From Leptodontidium sp. MPI-SDFR-AT-0119 (Eukaryota; Ascomycota; Leotiomycetes; Helotiales; Leptodontidiaceae): 64,000 nt of DNA. Below, in pieces: positions 42,684-53,400 of the stretch. The position numbers were made by a program, and so were the translations under genes. How positions within the stretch are numbered: the first letter of the stretch is position 1; the number at the start of each line of letters is the position of its first letter. The notes beneath the pieces are model-generated. The model was not told the DNA's origin. It saw only the letters and a list, made by a program, of their open reading frames with translations, and made no database searches. The stretch spans positions 1,798,001 through 1,862,000 of the forward strand of contig JAHLEZ010000012.1 of NCBI GenBank assembly GCA_020726505.1, read 5' to 3'.

Positions 42684-45600
42684 ACGTCCTTTCTAGTAAG
42701 TATCGTGAGAGGACGTGTAATGCGACTGTAGTCTTTAATAAACCGGCGGTAGAAGTTATAGAAGCTAAGGTAGCTCTATATACCCCGTATATTGTCGGCG
42801 TATCGCTAGTCTTTAATTATACTAATCTTCTTTAGGTTTACTTCTACGCCATTGACTTTAATAATAAATCCTAAGAACTTAGTCTTTTATATATTAAACT
42901 TAGACTTCTTAATATCAGCTTAAAGTCCGTGTACCTATAATATTACTATGACCTTCTTAACGTGGACCTTATATTCCTCTAGAGTAGACGAATATATAAG
43001 GATATCGTCTATATAAGCCGCGCAAAAGTCGTCGAGGTGTTTTATAAAGATATCGTTAACGAATCGCTAGAAAATCGCTAGACTATTAATAAGGCTAAAA
43101 GGAAGGACCTTATACTTATACGTATTATATTAAGTGTAAAAGGTCGTATAATCTTCACTCTCAGGGGACATATAAATGCGGTAAAAAGCCTATTAAATAT
43201 TAAGCTTTGTAAAGACCTTTGCCTTATAAATATATGCCATTATCTCGTCAATTAAAGGGATCGGGTACAAGTCCTTCTTTAATAGGGCATTTAACTTCTA
43301 GTAGTCGACGTATAGTCGGAGACTACCGTCGGCTTTCTTAGCGAAAAGAATAGGGGCCGTATATAGTATATTAAAGGGCTTAATAAATCCTTTATATAGA
43401 TTATTAATAATATATTACTTAGTCTTTAATAACTGTTTTTTAGTTATACGCCGGAGAGGTTTAAAGGACAAGTCGTTCTCCTTAGTAAGCTTAATTTAAT
43501 AGTCTACACCTTAGCGATACGCTAGTAACTCGTCGGAGGCTCGCTAGGAGAAGAGAGGAGTATACTCTTAGTACTCTATTAGGAGCTTCTTACTTCCTAG
43601 CTTATTATCTTGCGCGTACTTAGCCTCTAAGGCCTCTTTTAAGGTTAGGTCTCTATTTATTAATACGAGTTCGACGCTTAATTAATCTAAGGCCTCTCGC
43701 CGGCGACGAGTCAGTTCTTAGTTGATCTTAAGTACCGATGTCACGAAGGTTTACATCTTATTCTTCTTAACCCTCTTAAGTCGGAAGTACGTCGTAGATA
43801 TTATTACTGCTAATATAAGGAAGATTTTCGTAGTAAGTACTTTTGTCTAGTAATTCGCTAAAAAGGCTCTATAGGTTCTCTTGTCCTTAAGTAGTAATCC
43901 CAGATCACGAGATGTCGAAGGGTTTAATTACTCTTTTATAACCCGTAGGCGCTCTTTAACTTCTCTAGCAAAGCTCGAGGGTCGAGTTAACGAGACGCTA
44001 GTAGTAAGTCGGACGGGGGCCTTTGTTTTAAGGGAATCGTCGAGCGCTACAAGCTTAGCTTGTCTCCGGCAGTAGTTATTTATATTTATAAGGGCATCCC
44101 TTTATTCCGTGTTAAGCTAGTGAGACTTGACAATTAGCTTATTAAAATAGTTAATATTAACGAAGACTCGCTAGTCAAAGTACGGCTAAATAAGCATGTC
44201 TAATAGTCATTTTAGCCGATTGCGGTTCTGTCGTACAGGAACGGGCTGATGCTCGGTTAGCTGCGCGCTACGCTGGATATGGTTTCTGCCACGTTATACC
44301 GCTTTCAGGAGAACAACGTGTTCCCCTGATTTCCTCATGTATTCTAGAAAACAATCAACCACTTCAATTCTCCCTACGTTGATCGCAAGGCTCTACTCCA
44401 CTTCTGCACCACAGGTTCTTTATATACGACTACTTTAAGTCGTAATACTCGAGGAACTTCCGACTAATTAAGACGTCAGTGTTTCTTAGGTTAATTATTA
44501 GAAAGGGGAAGTTAATTTACCGGCGGTCGATTGTTAGGGTAAGTAAAACGGCCGTATTAATTAGCTTGCCTTTCTTACTATTATAACTAGTTAAGATAAT
44601 TAGCTAAGGGAGAGATATAAAAGAGATATTAAATTACTTAACGAGTTAATATACAAAAGAAGTTTTAATAATACTAAAAATATTAGTTCTATTATTAATA
44701 TATATAAGAGTCTTAGTAAAGAATCTATTCCTTCTTAGTTTAATACTAATTAAGAATTGTCGTCTTCTAATAAGAGCACGGAAATCAAATATTAAGTCCT
44801 TCTATAAATTGTGGCTTATACTAAGGTATAAGTCTTTGCCACGGCCTAAGAGTTTTTTAAGAGTTTATTAGTCTTTAGTTTCTCGCCGACGACTAGCTGG
44901 GAAATCGATTTATCGAGAGCCTAGTCTTTACGGCGTTTAGGGCAGTCGCTAGCCTAATAGCCGGTCTTGTTATAATAGAGACAAGTATTAAAAGAGACGT
45001 CCTTAGGTATAAGAGGAGGTACAGGGGACTTAAGTCAGCGCAAGACAGGCGAAGGAGAGGGCGTACGCTGGCGGGCATCTGACGACTGTCTTGGAGTTAG
45101 TGGTCTCTATACGTGAATAGTAAGGGTAAGTGAAGTCGAACGCTAGCTGTCCTTCTTTAAGATGCCGCGCGAGTCGTTAGTGCTAGTATTATTAAAGGAG
45201 ACTCGAGGGGCTTCGCGGACAATAGTAATAGTACGTTTATTAACTCGTCCGGTAGTAATATTCCGTAACTCGTAATTCGAGACGGTTAAGAACTCGTTAA
45301 GAACCGTATAATCTCCGGTGAATTTATACTTCTTAGTTTAGATGTCGTACTTAAGTTTATTTAAGACTTTCTCGTATACGTCATCGAACTATTAGTTAAG
45401 TGAGATTTTTCTAGTAGCCGCGTATGTCGTAAACTTTATACGAAACTCGTTATAAGTTATATTACCTATTTATAATTAGTTATACTTAAGCTTAACGGCT
45501 TATACTCGGTTATAGTCAAAGAAACGCTAGTCTAAAGCCTTTAAGATATTAGCGGCTCTATTGAAATCTCTAGCGAAGTCGGGATTTATTCGTTAAAGAA

Positions 45601-46250
45601 TAATAGTCTTAGCCTCTCCCTTTATATACTTAAAGTAAGCGTGGGCCTGCGATTCGCTAGTAAGGAAGTTCCCTAAGTATTTCTAAATAAAGAGCTTTAT
45701 ATCTATCTTTTAGGCGTCATATTTAATTTCGCCCTTATAATCGCTAAAGGGGGTACGGGGGTACTTAACTTTATTAGGCTCGACGGCAGGGATAGCGGGG
45801 TTCAGCTTAGGGAGGTAATAGTCGGCGGTAGGCTAAAGGTTCGCCGTAAGAGCTTACACTAATTAGTCAGAAGGAGAGGGAGTGCTAGTCTCTTAGCGAG
45901 GGCTATCGATAGTATATTAAGTAAGAGCTTGTGTAACGGCGGCGGCGATAGTAGAGCTAATAAAGTCCTTGATTAACTAATTCACTTTAGCTTATTAAGC
46001 GGGGGTAAGGCCCTTTATATCGATAGGCTCTAGCAACGCGTCGAAGAAACGCTAGGGTTTGTCCTCTAAGTCTGAGTCGAATCTGTTAAAGCTTTCTGGC
46101 TCCTCCGAGAAAGTCTCAACCGAAGGGATGGGGGTATTAGTAAAGCCTAGCCGTATAAGGGCGCTCCTTTCTCTAGAGCTTCGCCGACGAGGGGGAGAGG
46201 TCGGTAGTAGTAGTAGGGGAAGGTAAAGAGGTGTTTGAGGTTGTTGATCG
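42684..46250 (-). pseudogene. Gypsy3 gag-pol relic
   Basis: Minus-strand reading gives a Gag zinc knuckle at 44983-44942 (CLYYNKTGY*ASDCP, a C-x2-C-x4-H-x4-C motif with Cys-to-Tyr and His-to-Tyr changes). RT lies at about 43520-42790. Its active site [15 protein letters not shown] is at about 43040-42990 and is followed by [13 protein letters not shown]. The connection [19 protein letters not shown] is at about 42760-42710. The frame then leaves through the 22-bp remnant at 36890-36869. Stops interrupt every part. Gag limits on the right (about 45200-46250) are inferred from position. Confidence 0.75.
44229..44413 (+). repeat. solo LTR of the Copia A/B family
   Basis: 185 bp, TGTCGTACAG...GCACCACA, with TSD GGTTC at 44224-44228 and 44414-44418. 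It retains many more G/C bases than the copy A and B LTRs (for example GCGCTACGCTGGATATGG), so it has had little RIP. It is probably closest to the original LTR. Confidence 0.92.
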
Positions 46251-46794
46251 ATTTGTTAATTAAACATACGTTTTAAAACAGCGGCGCGCGTTAAGTTGTA
46301 GTAAGACAAGTTAATCGCGAGAGAATATCTAGCTTTCTCTAGGACAGTCTACTATTAGGGCAGAGAGGTACTTATCTATTGAATAGGCCAAGGTGTTAAG
46401 GCTCGTTATTAACTTATTATAAGGGCAAGTCGACAAGGCGCAAGACTAAGTGAGATATAACGCTTTATAGCGAAGGGGTATTAGTCTTTTCTTATGTTAC
46501 GGCTAGTAAAAGGTTAATACGGCGAATTGACTCTAGCTTTGTATTTGGGCCTCTAGCTACGCTTAGAATCAAGAAGAAAAGACAAGGAGGAAAAGAAAGC
46601 TCTCTATAAGAGGAAGCTCGAGTATAAATACATAAAGGAGCCTCCTAATAGGGCCTAGCGTAGTCGGGGGCCATTCATCCACATGTCGCAGGCTCGCTAC
46701 TAAGTCTTCCCTATTAAGCTTAGCGCCGTCGCATAGCCAGCGATGCTACGAGCCCGTGTCGGTTAGAATGCGAGGCGCATCGTAGGTCGTAACA

Positions 46795-48057
46795 CTCACT
46801 TACTCTAACCTCTTAATATAGGCTGTTTCCGTACATGGAAACAAGAACAGTAAAAAGCTTTATGGGATGCTCTCTAATCGTTCAAGCCAGAGTATAACTT
46901 ATGTAACTTCTTAGAAGATCTCCCTAAAATTCGGGACGCAACTATTACACCTTGCATAATTAAACACGTATTTAGAGACTCCGGAATATGGCCATTAAGT
47001 TTCAAAAAGATTAAGCAAAAGATTAAGGAATACAGCCGCAAGACTAAGAAGGATTTGGAGAACCTTAAATATAGCGAAGTTTCATCCTCATCTAACTCAA
47101 AGTCAGATAGCAGGAAGGAACAGACACTTCCTGAACTACCCTCAGAATCGTCTGTATTTGTAGAGCGCCATATGCCTAAGACGTACGCAGAGCTACGCCA
47201 TACTTGGGAAGAACTCGACGGGAAGATTCTAGCCGCTGTCTCCTCTCTAACTCGCGCTAACTTCAGGTTCACTAGAGGAGCAAACGATATAGCTCTGTAC
47301 TGTGCGAGCCTTGAAGAGGCTAAGGTTTTACAGGTACGTACTAGTCAAGTTAAGGTACATAAGAAGAAGCTTACTTCCTGAGTTAGTTTGCAAAAGGGAG
47401 GCTCTCTACTCGCATCTGTTACGTTGTAAAAGACTTAAGTAAAAGAGATCGAAATGTAGGAGAAAGTATATAAAGTTACTTGCGCTAAGCTTTGTATAGA
47501 AATTAATAAGATTAAGAAAAAGCGATACGACGAAGGAGTACTTAATCAGAAAGCTAAGAGAAAGAGGAAGAAGTAAGTGCTAGTTTAAGAGGCTCTCGTT
47601 AAGGCAGGTACTATTCTAGTTATTCCTATAGGGCTAGTACTTCTAATCCGAGACCGGGAAAAGGCTCCTTCTAATAAAGAGAAAGAGGCAAATACTATAT
47701 AATTGCTACTATTCCAAGACGTAGTTACACATGAAAAGCTTGCTTTAGAAGAGGAAGGTAGAAAGACCTTGATCGACTACGCCGGGGATGTGCCAATTGA
47801 CCCTTAAATCCTTGATATAGAGCGTGCCTTTCAGGTACGCCGGAATCCTTTGGCTTATATATAAATCAACTCCTCCGACGATAGTGATATCGAGAATATA
47901 GTGATGCCATCGTCTCCTTTAGGTAGAATGAATATTAAAGAGGATGAGGAGGAGGAGGTTAATATAGGGGACAGAATGGTTATATGCCGTTCCCCAGCAA
48001 GATCGGTCGCATCAATTGACTTTATTTAAGGGCAGGATGATTTTTTACGGTTCTATT
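46795..48057 (+). pseudogene. pogo-like transposase C-terminal relic
   Basis: A plus-strand frame starts exactly at the Gypsy3 edge. It reads HLL*PLNIGCFRTWKQEQ, then SFKPEYNLCNFLEDLPKIRD, then IIKHVFRDSGIWPLSFK. This matches the LQPLDVGVF and GIWP blocks after the DDE core of fungal pogo/Fot-type transposases. The part from 47055 to 47381 is open. After the stop the same frame continues SLQKGGSLLASVTL and an acidic tail to about 48057, with stops at expected Gln codons. The catalytic half lies left of the nested insertions, outside the window. Confidence 0.8.
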
Positions 48058-48145
48058 AGATAAATAATATATCCTTACGTTTTGGGTTTGAATTTATGTT
48101 AATGTAGAGAGTGAGGTTGTCTAACTTCACATACAAATTTTGGTG

Positions 48146-48217
48146 TGGGCGGGGGGACACTTTTGCTTTCCGGGGACACTCTGCTTTCGCCCACTTTAGG
48201 GTGGGCCCCTAAAGTGC
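48146..48217. repeat. putative pogo 3' terminal region: direct repeats and hairpin
   Basis: GGGGACACTTTTGCTTTC is followed by the near-copy GGGGACACTCTGCTTTC, and then an inverted repeat ACTTTAGGG/CCCCTAAAGT. The position is between the transposase relic and the first host gene, where a 3' terminal inverted repeat would lie. Its partner is outside the window, so this cannot be confirmed here. Confidence 0.4.
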
Positions 48218-48256
48218 GGTGGTTAACACCCACTATTACCCTCGGAAACCAAGTCT

Positions 48257-49799
48257 TCAAATTCCCAACTGCTCTATGAAGCCACTCGGAGGACAAAATA
48301 TCGCTGGCCACTGACCACTGACCACCGAACACTGGCAACCTCTAGCTGCATCTATCTCTACCGCACCTTTCACTTTCGCATGCCTAACTTTCTTGTGCTT
48401 CGGTGCCACTTTCCACGATACTACACTCTTCCAGAAGTCCGGCGCACCATGTCCCGTTGCAAACAGACTTGCAGTAGCGAGAGATCGAAACGGACTGTCG
48501 TCTTCAGGGTCAAGGTCCTCGCTGTCAAATTCGAAGGCGTTAGAGGTGAAACGGATGTTGAAAAACTTCCGAAGCGTGAAAGCAAAGAATTGAAGAAGAG
48601 GCAATGGATCAGCGTCTCGTAGATAAAGACTTCTATCAATATCAAACTGTTCCTCTGCTATCTTGATGTCGAGAGAACGAGTCGCGATCAGGTATGAACT
48701 TGCTGCATCCTCAGCATTTGCCGGCATCGCAATATCTTCGACCTGGAACACACCGAACAGAATAACAGTCGTCGTCTTCTGACTGCCTTCTAACTTACTT
48801 GACGTTCGAAGGGCTCCAGGTCCAGATCCGGTCGTACATTGACCCGTTGCTCGTCGGAATTGACGATTTTATTAGCCAGGTGCTCGTATGCGGCCAGAAG
48901 ACGAATTATCTCGCGGACCGCGCAGCTGCATCGTTAGTCTCACCTGCAACGTCTTCGTCTTTGGCATCCCATGGCCCTCTTCTCGAGCCTCTTGCTCGCG
49001 CGGTCTCAACAATCCATTCCGCAAGCGGGCCAAAGATTTTCTTGTACTCGGCATTTCTCCACCGGCCCCTTTCACTCCCCTCTTCCGCATCCCAGTTGTA
49101 TACTGGAAATCGGCGAAGATAGTCACCCCAAGCTCTGTCACCCGAATCAGGTACCTCCGGCCCCATGGTCGCTATACTATGTTGATCGAGGTAGGGGAGA
49201 TTATAGGCATAGGAGAGCACCGCCCCTGTGATCACGACTCTGTACAGAGCTCTGAAAAGATTCCCTTGCCACTCTGCCCCTTCGGCTTCCAGCGTTTCTG
49301 GATCAGCTGGACCTGGATTGGTAGAAAAGAGTGCTCCTGCGGGTTGCTTCTCCCAGTACAAAATCATCTGTTCCATGCAATAAGCCATGTGCTGTAGGCT
49401 GAAAACAGAATTGAGTTCAACTATCGTGGGCTTTTGCCTTACGCCACTCAGCTCGGAGATAGAGGGGAACTCTGGTGCCTCATTTGCTCTGGCGCTCTTG
49501 ACGATATTCATAGCACGTACCTTGGACCTCTGTCAGCACCGGCACAGCAAGACAGTGGATCTAGCTCACAGCCAAGCACTTCGACACAGTGTTTGAAAGG
49601 CACTCACGGCCATCAAAGCGGCGTCAAAAGCCACGATGCTACGCTTTCCGACTTCCCATATCACCGATCCAGGGGTCTCTGCCCACACCGAATGCAGGCG
49701 CTTGGAAGTTGAGATGAGCGCATGTAGCTGCGGCAAGGTATCACAATTCTGGAGAATACGAAGTATCAATTCGGGGGGACCGGAAGTGAATAATGACAT
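48257..49799 (-). CDS. F-box domain protein, 4 exons
   Basis: ATG at 49799-49797. Exon 1 is 49799-49608 and encodes an F-box-like start (GPPELILRILQNCDTLPQLH, then STSKRLHSVW), the Skp1-binding part of SCF ubiquitin ligases. Intron 49607-49530 (GTGAGT, branch-like CTGAC, CAG) is in phase. Exon 2 starts at 49529 (RSKVRAMNIVKSAR). The next junction is uncertain: an acceptor GATGCAG with a perfect branch site CTAAC opens exon 3 at 48925, but its donor was not fixed. Exon 3 ends at 48799. Intron 48798-48743 is GTAAGT...CCAG. Exon 4 is 48742-48257. The substrate-binding part has no repeats I recognise. Confidence 0.75.
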
Positions 49800-50063
49800 G
49801 GTTCGCAAATGATACCGCGGTGTTGTGGGCGATATTGGGGGTTGTTACCGCAGCGAAGATGTCGAAGAGGAACTTTGTAGGTGAAGTCGAAAGTTAAATA
49901 TCATCTGTAAGCGATAAAGCGCGCCTAGATCCCGGTACACACTCGTTACCACCAGTACGTCGGGACGAGGGGTCGTATGCGTACCTCCGTCTACATAGAA
50001 GTCGGACATGCTCCACATTATTAGAAATATCGGCGTATGTTAAGTACTAACTACGTATAACAA

Positions 50064-52271
50064 TCAAACCCACCTCCCCAACCCCCTAACCTCCTCCCCA
50101 TCCATGTCCAACCCCTCCCCTCCCTCCCCATCCCCCAAGAACGCCAAACACAAACGATTAAACCTCTCGGGATCCTCCCAATAACACCAATGTCCACCCC
50201 AACTCACACTAACCCCTTTCGCTCTCTCTTTCCCTCCCTCAAGTCCCTTCTCATCACCCTCCCCCCTAACAAGACCAACAACGAACAAAGGACCCGCGGC
50301 AGGGAAACATCCACTCCTCTCACTAGCTATGACTAGAACTTTCGTTTGACTACGAGTTGACGGTCCAAAGGTTGCTGCAATATTCCCCCTCCAATCCAGC
50401 GCAGTATGATCCCCCATCAACCTCCCCAACCAGACCTGATTCCCCTTCAACGCCTGTCCTAGAAAAAACTCTTCATCTTCCCTCCTCCTCTCCAGACTAA
50501 CCTTCTCCTCATCACTCGGCAGGGGGTACGCAAGATACGATAAACAAGCAGAGATAGTTCCCAGGTGTGCGGTTGCGGGGGAAGTGGCGAGTGTGGTTTG
50601 CAGAGAGAGGAGAGCGGAGGGGGAGTTCATCCCGCGGTTGCAGTGGGTGAGACCCCAGTCTGGAAGGAGGTTCTGCAGGGGTGATTGGTCGATGAAGATG
50701 GTGTGGGTGAAGGGGTGTGTGGTGAAGAGGGATGCGTAGCACCTTGTTTGGGAGATCAGTTAGTTAATGCAGTTGAGTTTTACGTGTTGCTGTTGAGTGA
50801 GAAATTCGAGGGTGCGTTGACGTGGAGAATGAAGAATGAAGAGAGGTAGGAAGAGTAAGGGGATATATATACCATAATATCGAACACCCCAAACTCCCAC
50901 CGATAGCTTTCCAATCCCTCTCCTTTCCCTTTTCTTCTGTGTTTTGGAGATGGCAGACTAATTCTCTTAGGTCCATCGCTAGTCTACTGACTTGGAATCC
51001 GTGCTCTGGCTTGTCGCTTTCGCCGTGGCCTCGCAGATCAGGTGCTATCACTCGGTAGTGGGGTGTGAAGGTGGGGATGTTGTGCTGCCAGACTAGGGAG
51101 GAGCCTGTGAATCCGTGAATCTAGAGGTTTTTGTTTGTCAGTATTTAGGTGGGTAGGTTCAGTGCGTGAGGAGTCGTGAGATGAGAGGAAGATGAGAGGA
51201 GGATGAAAGTAGAGACGAGGAAGGAATGAGATGAGTGTGTCAAAGTATGAAGGGACAAGCTTCAAGTGAAGCGCGTTCAATAAACGGATGCGAATATAGA
51301 CAAAGCCAAACAGACGAAAGACGGCAGTAAAATCCAAAGAGGACGACGGCACAATCACCAACACCAGCTAAAATGACTTATCTAGCCAATGGCTTGCATA
51401 CTAGAAGGATAGGGAGACAAAGAGACAGAGAGAGTAACTGTGGAACAGCTAAGATGGACATCTCAAATACAACGCTATCTCCTCAAACATTTCTAAAATA
51501 TGACTCAAACAATGAACCGCTGCCTTTCAAAGACTCCGAGGTAGATAACTTGCTTCTAGTCACTCAACTTGATGCTTCATACTCAAGTCCACAATCTCTA
51601 TCTATACAGTCTCCCTAGGTAGAGGAGGCTGCTCCCGCCTTGAGAGTGGAGCGTCTTTTGTCTGCTCTCACAAAAAAAAAAGAGGGAAAAGAACAACACT
51701 ACTGAAAAACTCCGTTGCCAACAGCATCTCACTAATTAAAAAAATTAAAAAAGGGACACACCCTCTCTCGCACTTAAACACAAGTAAAAAGCACAAAACA
51801 CGATACAAAACACAAAACACAAAACACAAAAACGCATATGTGTAGTTACCGCATCGCAACAAGCAAGAACCTCTCTTCCCCTCCCCTCCCCTCCCCTTCC
51901 CTACTCACACACAAACCCACAAAAGAACCCATCCAAACAATCACCACCAAACCAGCCATTCTTGAATAAGTAGCAATAGCAACTCGCCACCGGTGCCTGC
52001 ACCCACCCAGCACTAAGGCAAATCAAAAATCCCAAAAGAAAAAAGCTCCGAAGAAAAAGGAAATGGGAAATGCAACAACAAATGGAAGACTACGTAATCT
52101 TACCATAACAAGCCAAGGCTTCTCGCGACTAGATATAGATGTATCGTCGCCATCAACACCAATACTCGCATCTGCGCCGGTATCGATACCAGTATCGATA
52201 TACCGCAACGTGACGCCATCGTTCGTTTTGAAGCTTTGCATTTTTGGCGGGGTGGAGGTTGGTGGTGGCAT
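50064..52271 (-). CDS. alpha/beta hydrolase, 3 exons
   Basis: The exons are 52271-52104, 51120-50873 and 50742-50064, giving 364 residues. The introns are 52103-51121 (GTAAGA...CTCTAG, 983 bp) and 50872-50743 (GTATAT...CAAG). Joins are in phase and rebuild family motifs: PWLVM joins IHGFTGSS (oxyanion-loop HG), APDLRGHGESDKP follows, and IGGSLG holds the nucleophile Ser (about 132). The catalytic His is in GGHWCYWEDPERF (about 323). The expected acidic residue is not obvious; the strand KVLVIASERSG may carry it as Glu. There is no signal peptide, so it is probably cytosolic. The substrate is unknown. The first intron is unusually long. Confidence 0.85.
51373..51700 (+). other. coding-like fragment inside the hydrolase first intron
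   Basis: On the strand opposite the gene an 81-residue frame runs 51373-51618. The same frame continues past a stop as VEEAAPALRVERLLSALTKK before an A-rich run. I do not recognise it. It may be a relic of an inserted element that lengthened the intron, or chance. Confidence 0.3.
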
Positions 52272-53400
52272 TGTGTTTATTTGTGGTTTTTTGTGTTAGT
52301 TGATGAGCTGTCTGTAGCTGAGTGCGGTTGGCGAATGGAGGATGGAGGATAGTAGTGCTGAGAGGTGTGAGGTCAGAGGTGAAGAGAGAGGGAAGGTAAG
52401 GTAAGTAGAGGTGTATTGAGGAGGAAGAGTGTGTTGGCGGGGTACATTTGAGACGAGATCTCTCTATCCGGTTGATCTTCGGCTGTGTTTGGTGGGGTGG
52501 GTTGTGGAGGGCATGCCGATTCAAGGCTGAGGTGAGGCCAGTGGATTTAACCAGGTTTTTTTCTTCTCAACTTACCTTATCGAGTAGAAATGGGCGGGTT
52601 GAAGGATAGAAAAATCGCCTGGGTATTTAATCAGTAGTGTTTTTCTTTTCTTGATGGATTTACTTGGTACCAGGGGTTTTGTGTTTTATATGATTAACGA
52701 AGTAAGGGAAAATGGGAGACAGGACGAAATTTGAAGATTCGTATAACTTATTCATGTGTGATTCATTTTTCATTTGGTATCAACAGCTAAGTAGCTAGCT
52801 GACCAACTAAGTAACTGACTTATACCTCCCCTAGACACCAAACCAAGGTTCAAGTCGAAACCATGACCATGAATATGCAGCTAACTGCTTTTTTTCGTTC
52901 AACACGCAGTGTTGAGAGGTGAGAGGCGTTTGTCCATCCATATCCAAATCCAACTCCTCATCGTATCCATATCAAGAACTCCTCTTCCCTTCAATGCAGA
53001 CTAGTCATTCAATCCCATCCATGCCCCATTACCTATTCATACGCCATCATCCATGATACCCATCCGTGATTACCATCCGAAAGCCTGTCTATATGTACCC
53101 AGAGAAGAGAAATGAAATAAGTATGGGTCGATAAATAGATAGGCAGAGAGAGAACAACATATGCGTGGCCATAAATGCCCATGTAAAACTCGCGCGCAAT
53201 GCAATATGCTGCCCTAGATCGAACCCAAAGATGTAGAAGATGTAAATGCAAATGACCGCCCATTTCGTTTCTGTGTACTTTTCCTCTCGTTCGTTTCGTC
53301 CGATCTCATGTGTCCCATTCTTGTTGTCGATACATCATAACTCCTCTGATATCTGCTCTGTGCAAAACTCCTGTGACAATTCTCACATTGGAGAAGAGGT
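52272..53400. other. intergenic: hydrolase promoter and Ecl1-like gene 3' region
   Basis: The left part (52272 to about 52560) is the upstream region of the minus-strand hydrolase. It is CT/GA-biased on opposite strands, as fungal promoters often are. The remainder has no frame with protein-like character and lies downstream of the gene ending at 53401. I see no RNA gene. Confidence 0.5.

Larger units (their letters stand above)
42671..46794 (-). mobile_element. Gypsy3, main segment
   Basis: A minus-strand Gypsy element running from gag near the right end to the RT/RNase H link at the left, where the LINE cuts it. The right edge is set at 46794, where minus-strand TGTTACGACC begins. The next base on the plus strand starts pogo transposase coding, and CTCAC (46795-46799) would be the TSD. 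The left boundary of this LTR is not resolved. A solo Copia LTR (44229-44413) is inserted in it. RIP-type stops are present but damage is lighter than in Copia A/B. Confidence 0.8.

Noticed and set aside
43881..44075. Plus-strand ORF in the Gypsy3 region
   Set aside because: It is a shadow of the minus-strand Gypsy3 coding relic.
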